Source: GCA-003244245 sp035714625 (GTDB lineage: Bacteria; Actinomycetota; Actinomycetes; Mycobacteriales; Pseudonocardiaceae). Taken from it: DNA of 12,326 nucleotides. How positions within the stretch are numbered: position 1 is the first letter of the stretch; each line of letters opens with the position of its first letter. This document shows, in pieces, positions 6,741-12,326 of the stretch. The translations under genes were made by a program, and so were the position numbers. The stretch is taken from positions 1 to 12,326 of the forward strand of contig DASTLT010000136.1 in assembly GCA_035714625.1 (NCBI GenBank). Direction: 5' to 3'. Below the pieces are notes generated by a model that had not been told where the DNA came from, did no database searches, and saw only the letters and a program-made list of their open reading frames with translations.

Positions 6741-7070
6741 ATGCGCTTCTTGATTGACGCGATGTTCCCCCCGCGGATCTGCGCAGCGCTGGCCGAGCGC
6801 GGTCACGACGCCGTCCATGTCCGGGATCTCGGCGTGGACGCCCGCCCGGACCAGGAGGTCGCTGCGACCGCGGTCCGAGCTGGCCGAGTGCTGGTCACCG
6901 AGAATGTCAAGGACTTCGTCGCCGAGCACGGTGTCGTGGTCGTGTGCGTCTTGAAGTCCCACCTGCCGCAGGATGGCATGGCTCAGCATCTGGCCGGGGT
7001 GCTGGATCAGTGGGCAGCCGCCAACCCCGGTCCGTACCTGGGCCTGCACTGGCCGAAGACCGAGCGCTGA
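6741..7070 (+). CDS. DUF5615 PIN-like toxin (TA copy 2, intact)
   Basis: The 109-aa protein starts MRFLIDAMFPPRICAALAER, then GHDAVHVRDLGVDARPDQEV, RVLVTENVKDF and a tail PYLGLHWPKTER. The N-terminal FLID Asp, the D-x-E-V in the middle and the TEN-x-x-DF acidic cluster are the places where DUF5615/Mut7-C-like PIN-fold nucleases carry metal ligands. Ribonuclease activity is inferred from the fold. ATG 6741 is 3 bp after the antitoxin stop, so the two are almost certainly one operon. Compared with the frameshifted copy 1, this is the functional version. It ends 36 bp before the convergent 195-aa gene. Confidence 0.85.
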   Translation: MRFLIDAMFPPRICAALAERGHDAVHVRDLGVDARPDQEVAATAVRAGRVLVTENVKDFVAEHGVVVVCVLKSHLPQDGMAQHLAGVLDQWAAANPGPYLGLHWPKTER

Positions 7071-7106
7071 TCCGCGGGGGGTCCGCGACTGTTGGGAATC
7101 GCCCAC

Positions 7107-7694
7107 CTACAGCTTGGGGCCGCGGGCCCGGAGGTCGTCGACGGTGGCCATGGCCTGCTTGAGCTCGGCCAGCCACTCCTGGGCGTGCTCGCCGACCAGG
7201 CGCACCGCCCAGGCCAGCGCCTCGGACCGGGACCGTGCCACCCCGGCGTCGACCAGGGTGTCGAGTACCAGGCGTTCCGGCTGCCGTAACCGGGTCATCA
7301 CCGGGGCGGACAGCGTGGTGAAAAGTTCCTCGGTGCCGCCCAGCCGCACCCCCCAGGCCACCTTGCGCTGGTAGCGGTGCTCGGCCTGGCGGGCGATCTC
7401 GATCCGCTCGTCGCGGGTCTCCTCCCGAAACCGGCTGATCCGCCCGGCCTGCGCGGCGGCCCGCTGCGCGTCGTCGGTGAGCTCCTCGTCCAGCGCAGGC
7501 AGCTCACCCACGACGATGATCTCCTCCCGGTCCACCCGGACCTCGACCTCACCGGTGAACCAGCTCGCCGGCAACCGACCGGCGAACCAGGCCTTGGCGT
7601 CGTCGGCAGCCGGCAGGTCCGCCTGCTGCCAGCCACCCCGGCCATGCCAGCGACCTCCGGAGCGGGGCCCGTGCGGCCGGCCTCGTCCTGTCAT
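7107..7694 (-). CDS. Conserved-looking protein of unknown function with RHH-like C-terminus
   Basis: I do not recognise a named family. The 195-aa protein starts at ATG 7694, with GGAGG 8 bp upstream; a GTG at 7709 lies inside the ribosome-binding site. Residues 1-28 are Arg/Gly-rich (GRGRPHGPRSGGRWHGRGGW), residues 35-66 look like a small beta unit (WFTGEVEVRVDREEIIVVGE), 75-115 are a charged helix (RISRFREETRDERIEIARQA), and about 131-170 (PVMTRLRQPERLVLDTLVDA, GVARSRSEALAWAVRLVGEH) resembles a ribbon-helix-helix strand-helix-helix. It lies 94 bp downstream of the DUF255 gene on the same strand but has its own upstream tandem 8-bp boxes, suggesting separate, possibly autogenous control. It could be a DNA-binding regulator or an antitoxin-like protein. 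Confidence 0.6.
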   Translation of the reverse strand: MTGRGRPHGPRSGGRWHGRGGWQQADLPAADDAKAWFAGRLPASWFTGEVEVRVDREEIIVVGELPALDEELTDDAQRAAAQAGRISRFREETRDERIEIARQAEHRYQRKVAWGVRLGGTEELFTTLSAPVMTRLRQPERLVLDTLVDAGVARSRSEALAWAVRLVGEHAQEWLAELKQAMATVDDLRARGPKL

Positions 7695-7722
7695 AACGTG
7701 ATCCTCCACTCTGCTTCTGCAA

Positions 7723-7746
7723 TTACACCATTACAGAGTTACAGAG
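7723..7746. promoter_or_regulatory. Three tandem 8-bp boxes, likely operator for the 195-aa gene
   Basis: TTACACCA (7723-7730), TTACAGAG (7731-7738) and TTACAGAG (7739-7746) follow without gaps, in an AT-rich patch 29-52 bp upstream of the minus-strand ATG at 7694. Tandem 7- or 8-bp half-sites are known for ribbon-helix-helix repressors (MetJ 8-bp boxes, omega repressor heptads), and the gene they precede has an RHH-like C-terminus. The box region probably overlaps the promoter; on the minus strand TGTAAT could be part of the -10/-35 area. Function is inferred from layout. Confidence 0.5.
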
Positions 7747-7788
7747 TACCGGCATATCCGGCTCGCTAACCGTGAAACACCGACCGGC

Positions 7789-9792
<2,004 letters not shown>

Positions 9793-9800
9793 GGCAACCT

Positions 9801-9846
9801 CTCGTGAGTGGCATTCGGTGCTATCACACTGTTACTCACTCACGAG
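9801..9846. repeat. 10-bp inverted repeat at the membrane-protein/DUF255 gene junction
   Basis: CTCGTGAGTG at 9801-9810 and its exact complement CACTCACGAG at 9837-9846 are separated by 26 bp. The right arm covers the stop codon of the small membrane gene and the left arm the approach to the DUF255 ribosome-binding site. No T-tract follows on either strand, so it is not a standard terminator. An mRNA hairpin tuning expression or stability between the two genes, or a protein-binding site, is possible. Confidence 0.5.
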
Positions 9847-10078
9847 GGTCCTCGAAAGACTTGGGAACCCGACGTAGGTGCTTGTTCATCGAGCGCACCA
9901 GCAATGCGACGGCGATGAAGAACAGCAACAGGATCACCAGCGCAGCCGGTGAGGACTTGCCGAAGTCCTCCCCCTGCCCGCCCGGATCGGCCGGTGCCGA
10001 CGGGGTGGGCGTGGGCTGGACCAGCACCGCGCCGGTCACAGCGGGCGTCGACAGGCCGGCGGGCAGCAGAAGGGTCAT
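9836..10078 (-). CDS. Small single-pass membrane protein downstream of mca
   Basis: This 80-aa protein has its ATG (10078-10076) overlapping the mca stop as ATGA, indicating translational coupling. The N-terminal 30 residues are hydrophobic then Pro/Thr-rich (VQPTPTPSAPADPGG). A clear membrane segment PAALVILLLFFIAVALLV (about 44-61) is followed by a basic cytoplasmic tail RSMNKHLRRVPKSFEDP. The same position in M. tuberculosis holds a short protein gene (Rv1083, from memory), so this is a conserved mca partner of unknown function. A GTG at 10084 in the same frame is possible but adds only two residues. Confidence 0.8.
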   Translation of the reverse strand: MTLLLPAGLSTPAVTGAVLVQPTPTPSAPADPGGQGEDFGKSSPAALVILLLFFIAVALLVRSMNKHLRRVPKSFEDPRE

Positions 10079-10965
10079 ACGCACACCCGCTCTCGAACGC
10101 CGGAGAACAGGTCATCCTCCGGCACCGTGGTATCCACCAGGGAACGGGCCAGCTCGTATTCCTCGGTCGGCCACAGCTCCTTTTGTACCTCGTGGGGCAC
10201 CGCAAACCAGCGGCTCCCCGGGTCGATCTGGGTGGCGTGGGCCCGCAGCGCCTCGTCCCGGACCGGGAAGTACTCGCCGCACTCCACCCGGGTGGTGACC
10301 CGCTGCAGCACGTCCGGCCGCGAGGCATCCCATTTCTGCAGCCATTCCCCGAACGGTGACTCCGCACCCATGGCCAGCAGCGCGTCGTGGAACAGTTGCA
10401 TCCGCTTGCGGGAGAAGCCATGCGAGTAGTAGAGCTTCAACGGCTGCCATGGCGCCCCGGCATCGGGAAAGCGATCCGGGTCACCGGCGGCGTCGAAGGC
10501 GGCAACCGACACCTCATGGCACCGGATGTGGTCGGGGTGGGGGTAGCCGCCATTCTCGTCGTAGGTCACCACCACATGCGGCCGGAACTCGCGGACCATC
10601 TGGACCAGATCCCGGGTGGGGCCCTCGAGCGGCACCGCCGCGAAGCACCCCGGGGGCAGCGATGGCAGCGGGTCTCCCTCCGGCAAGCCGGAGTCGACAT
10701 AGCCCAGCCAGCGGTGCCCGACACCGAGGATCTGGGCGGCGCGGGCCATCTCCTGCCGGCGGACCTCGGCCATCCGCTCCGGGTACTCAGCCAGATCGGC
10801 CGGCTCGAACGACGGGTTGAGGATGCTACCACGCTCGCCACCGGTGCAGGTCACGACCATCACGTCGTGCCCCTCAGCAACATAACGTGCCATCGTTGCG
10901 GCGCCCTTGCTGGACTCGTCGTCCGGGTGTGCGTGCACCGCCATCATGCGCAATTGCTCCGCCAT
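10075..10965 (-). CDS. mca: Mycothiol S-conjugate amidase
   Basis: This 296-aa LmbE/PIG-L-fold zinc amidase cleaves mycothiol S-conjugates into glucosaminyl-inositol and a mercapturic acid that is exported, so it detoxifies electrophiles and antibiotics in the cytosol. The N-terminal MMAVHAHPDDESSKGAATMA carries the zinc ligands H13 and D16 and the catalytic D15; TYDENGGYPHPDHIRCHEVS (about 134-153) carries the third His ligand. TRVECGEYFPVRDEALRAHA and TQIDPGSRWFAVP near the C-terminus are diagnostic for Mca rather than the deacetylase MshB. ATG 10965 matches the family start; an AAAGGA lies about 14 bp upstream. It shares a divergent intergenic region with DUF4307 and overlaps its downstream membrane gene by 4 bp. 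Confidence 0.95.
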   Translation of the reverse strand: MAEQLRMMAVHAHPDDESSKGAATMARYVAEGHDVMVVTCTGGERGSILNPSFEPADLAEYPERMAEVRRQEMARAAQILGVGHRWLGYVDSGLPEGDPLPSLPPGCFAAVPLEGPTRDLVQMVREFRPHVVVTYDENGGYPHPDHIRCHEVSVAAFDAAGDPDRFPDAGAPWQPLKLYYSHGFSRKRMQLFHDALLAMGAESPFGEWLQKWDASRPDVLQRVTTRVECGEYFPVRDEALRAHATQIDPGSRWFAVPHEVQKELWPTEEYELARSLVDTTVPEDDLFSGVRERVCV

Positions 10966-10990
10966 GGGCGCCTGCTCGTCCTTTCTCCAT

Positions 10991-11012
10991 GGTCCGCCGG
11001 GCTCGGCGGACC
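10991..11012. promoter_or_regulatory. Perfect 9-bp hairpin/palindrome in the mca-DUF4307 divergent region
   Basis: GGTCCGCCG (10991-10999) and CGGCGGACC (11004-11012) flank a 4-nt loop. It is 26 bp upstream of the mca ATG and about 100 bp upstream of the DUF4307 start. There is no T-run on either strand, so a terminator is unlikely. It would either form a stable hairpin in the mca leader RNA or serve as a symmetric protein-binding site controlling the divergent genes. Confidence 0.5.
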
Positions 11013-11038
11013 TGCGGTGGGAAGCTGCTGGGGGACCC

Positions 11039-11068
11039 TGATCGCAGACCGAGGACGGAACCTATTGT
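11039..11068 (+). promoter_or_regulatory. Possible promoter for the DUF4307 gene
   Basis: TATTGT (11063-11068) fits an actinobacterial -10 box (TAnnnT) and TGATCG (11039-11044) lies 18 bp upstream as a weak -35. The start codon is about 42 bp downstream. Based on pattern only. Confidence 0.3.
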
Positions 11069-11109
11069 CTCCGGCAAGTCCTACCGCTGAACCCAGAAGG
11101 TGGAACGCC

Positions 11110-11586
11110 GTGACCCCGGGCCAGCTTCCCGCAGGACGCTACGGGCCGCGGTCCCGCGTCCCTGGGGCGCCCTGGAATTCTGGACCGCGGGCGCCAGGGG
11201 CGCGCTGGGCCCGCTTCCTGGTGCTGGTGCTGGGGGCGCTCATCGGTCTGGCCGTGGCGGTGATCGGCTATCGTAACCTCGCCCAGACCCCGGTGCAGGG
11301 TCAGGCGCTGGGCTTCGAGCTACGGACCGGCGATCCGCAACACCCGGCGGTGGTGCTGCGCCTGCAAGTGATCCGGCAGGACCCCACCCGTCCCGCTATC
11401 TGCATCGTCCGGGCCCGCTCCCTGGACGGGGAGGAGACCGGGCGCAGGGAGGTCTACGTGCCGCCCGCCGCCGGTCCGGTCGAACTGACCACGGTGATCC
11501 ACACCTCCCGACCACCGGTCACCGCCGACGTCTACGGCTGCTCGCTGCAGGTGCCGGCCTACCTGGTGCCGGGCTCCGCTTCCTGA
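11110..11586 (+). CDS. DUF4307 membrane protein
   Basis: This 158-aa protein has a Pro/Arg/Gly-rich N-terminus (1-33), one membrane helix (about 35-54, ARFLVLVLGALIGLAVAVIG) and an extracytoplasmic domain of about 100 residues with QALGFELRTGDPQHPAVVLR, CIVRARSLDGEETGRREVYV and VTADVYGCSLQVPAYL. This is the layout of the actinobacterial DUF4307 family (Rv1081c type), which sits between greA and mca in mycobacteria. Two Cys residues in the outer domain (in AICIV and YGCSL) could pair. GTG 11110 is preceded by AAGGTGG at good spacing. Function unknown. Confidence 0.85.
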   Translation: MTPGQLPAGRYGPRSRVPGAPWNSGPRAPGARWARFLVLVLGALIGLAVAVIGYRNLAQTPVQGQALGFELRTGDPQHPAVVLRLQVIRQDPTRPAICIVRARSLDGEETGRREVYVPPAAGPVELTTVIHTSRPPVTADVYGCSLQVPAYLVPGSAS

Positions 11587-11592
11587 CCCGGA

Positions 11593-11626
11593 AAGGGCCT
11601 GGCTGATCCGCGAAGGGCCTTGCTGA
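11593..11626. repeat. Two direct repeats, 14 bp each, 20-bp period
   Basis: AAGGGCCTGGCTGA (11593-11606) and AAGGGCCTTGCTGA (11613-11626) match at 13 of 14 positions. The start-to-start distance of 20 bp is about two helical turns, placing both on one face of the DNA, just after the DUF4307 stop. It may be a regulator site or a copy of a dispersed intergenic repeat. Confidence 0.45.
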
Positions 11627-11685
11627 GCAGCCACGATCCGAAATCGTTCACCCATAAGACTGAGGCTCGGATTCACACGTCGTGT

Positions 11686-11691
11686 TACGGT
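11686..11691 (+). promoter_or_regulatory. Possible -10 box for greA
   Basis: TACGGT fits TAnnnT and is followed by a plausible start site about 8 bp later, immediately before the hairpin at 11701. No convincing -35 at 16-19 bp spacing is seen. An alternative promoter could lie in the 85 bp between the hairpin and greA. Confidence 0.25.
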
Positions 11692-11700
11692 GGCTAGTAC

Positions 11701-11728
11701 GCACGGCCCCGGGGCGGGCCGTGCTTTT
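11701..11728 (+). terminator. Intrinsic terminator-like hairpin upstream of greA
   Basis: GCACGGCCC (11701-11709) pairs perfectly with GGGCCGTGC (11716-11724) around a 6-nt loop and is followed by TTTT (11725-11728). It lies 115 bp after the DUF4307 stop and 85 bp before the greA ATG. The simplest reading is termination of DUF4307 transcription. If greA transcription starts upstream of it, it would be a leader attenuator. Confidence 0.65.
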
Positions 11729-11812
11729 CCGTTACGAACGCCGAGCCGTCGCGTCGGTGCTCAGGTGCGGTTCCGCCCCGCAACCGCGGAGGTCGGAGTC
11801 AGACGAGGAGTG

Positions 11813-12307
11813 ATGACCGTGAGCGAGACCCAGGTAACCTGGCTGACCCAGGAAGCCCATGACCGCCTCAAGAACGAACTCGAGGAGCTGGTCGCCAACC
11901 GCCCGGTCATTGCCGCAAAGATCAACGACGCCCGCGAGGAGGGCGATCTCAAGGAGAACGGCGGGTATCACGCGGCCCGCGAGGAGCAGGGCCAGCTCGA
12001 GCTGCGAATCCGCCAACTGCAGGAGCTACTCCGCGTCGCCAAGGTCGGCGAGCCACCGGCTGAATCCGGCGTCGCCCAACCGGGGATGGTCGTGACCGTG
12101 CGCTACGAGGACGACGACCAGACCGAGACCTTCCTGCTCGGCTCCCGCGAGGAAGGCGCCCACGGCGATCTCGAGGTCTACTCGCCGAACTCCCCGCTGG
12201 GTAAGGCGATCATCGGGGCGCGCGAGGGCGAGGAGCGCAAGTACGAGCTGCCCAACGGCGGCTCCATGACCGTCACCGTGGTCAAGGCCGACCCCTACCG
12301 TGGCTAG
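11813..12307 (+). CDS. greA: Transcription elongation factor GreA
   Basis: This 164-aa protein equals the length of mycobacterial GreA. It enters the secondary channel of RNA polymerase and stimulates cleavage of backtracked RNA. The N-terminal antiparallel coiled coil (about 10-80) carries the tip motif GDLKENGGYHAAREEQ, with the acidic D45 and E48 that hold the catalytic metal. The C-terminal FKBP-like domain includes MVVTVRYEDDDQTETFLLGS and the end motif SPNSPLGKAIIGAREGEE. ATG 11813 has GAGGAG at 11805-11810; a longer in-frame start at 11690 would run through the hairpin region and lacks family similarity. It lies downstream of, and in the same direction as, DUF4307. Confidence 0.95.
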   Translation: MTVSETQVTWLTQEAHDRLKNELEELVANRPVIAAKINDAREEGDLKENGGYHAAREEQGQLELRIRQLQELLRVAKVGEPPAESGVAQPGMVVTVRYEDDDQTETFLLGSREEGAHGDLEVYSPNSPLGKAIIGAREGEERKYELPNGGSMTVTVVKADPYRG

Positions 12308-12326
12308 CCCCCGGTGAGTGGCGAGA

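Noticed and set aside
10387..11109. Long N-terminal extension of the DUF4307 frame
   Set aside because: It is antisense to mca; family length and the ribosome-binding site support GTG 11110 as the start.
11690..11812. N-terminal extension of GreA
   Set aside because: It runs through the terminator-like hairpin; ATG 11813 has a good ribosome-binding site and gives the standard 164-aa protein.

Overview
The window is high-GC DNA from a mycothiol-producing actinobacterium. Mca, a DUF4307 membrane protein, GreA and an Eis-type acetyltransferase together point to Mycobacteriales/Pseudonocardiales; a Pseudonocardiaceae-like genome is my guess, not proven. It falls into two unlike halves.

Left half, about 1-7070: an accessory island full of toxin-antitoxin (TA) and defence-type genes, many of them damaged. 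It opens with the last 38 codons of an IS982-like transposase. The element end abuts a HepT (HEPN) toxin gene cut after 44 codons, while its MntA-type nucleotidyltransferase partner is intact. Next is a TA module of an antitoxin with a DUF433-like C-terminus plus a DUF5615 PIN-like toxin (798-1550). Its antitoxin is intact and its toxin is frameshifted. A close, intact second copy of the same module lies at 6309-7070, in the same orientation and behind a nearly identical 24-bp promoter/operator. Between the two copies, all on the minus strand, are an HTH-TPR regulator, a frameshifted and C-terminally truncated trypsin-like peptidase, a vapBC pair with four apparent single-base deletions, and an intact Eis-family N-acetyltransferase.

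Right half, about 7107-12326: an intact, conserved block. From right to left: greA (+), DUF4307 membrane protein (+), then divergently mca (-), a small membrane protein overlapping mca by ATGA (-), and a 667-aa thioredoxin-like DUF255 protein (-). From memory this matches the M. tuberculosis order Rv1080c (greA) to Rv1084. Beyond it, also on the minus strand, is a 195-aa protein of unknown function with a ribbon-helix-helix-like C-terminus. Three tandem 8-bp boxes precede it and look like an autoregulatory operator.

The genes suggest a stable core locus (thiol detoxification by Mca, transcript-cleavage factor GreA) next to a hotspot where selfish TA modules arrive, duplicate and decay. I count six apparent small deletions in four accessory genes and none in the core genes. 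The strongest leads are the duplicated TA module (one live copy plus one antitoxin-only copy), the unexplained 195-aa protein with its 8-bp boxes, and the HepT gene interrupted by an IS.
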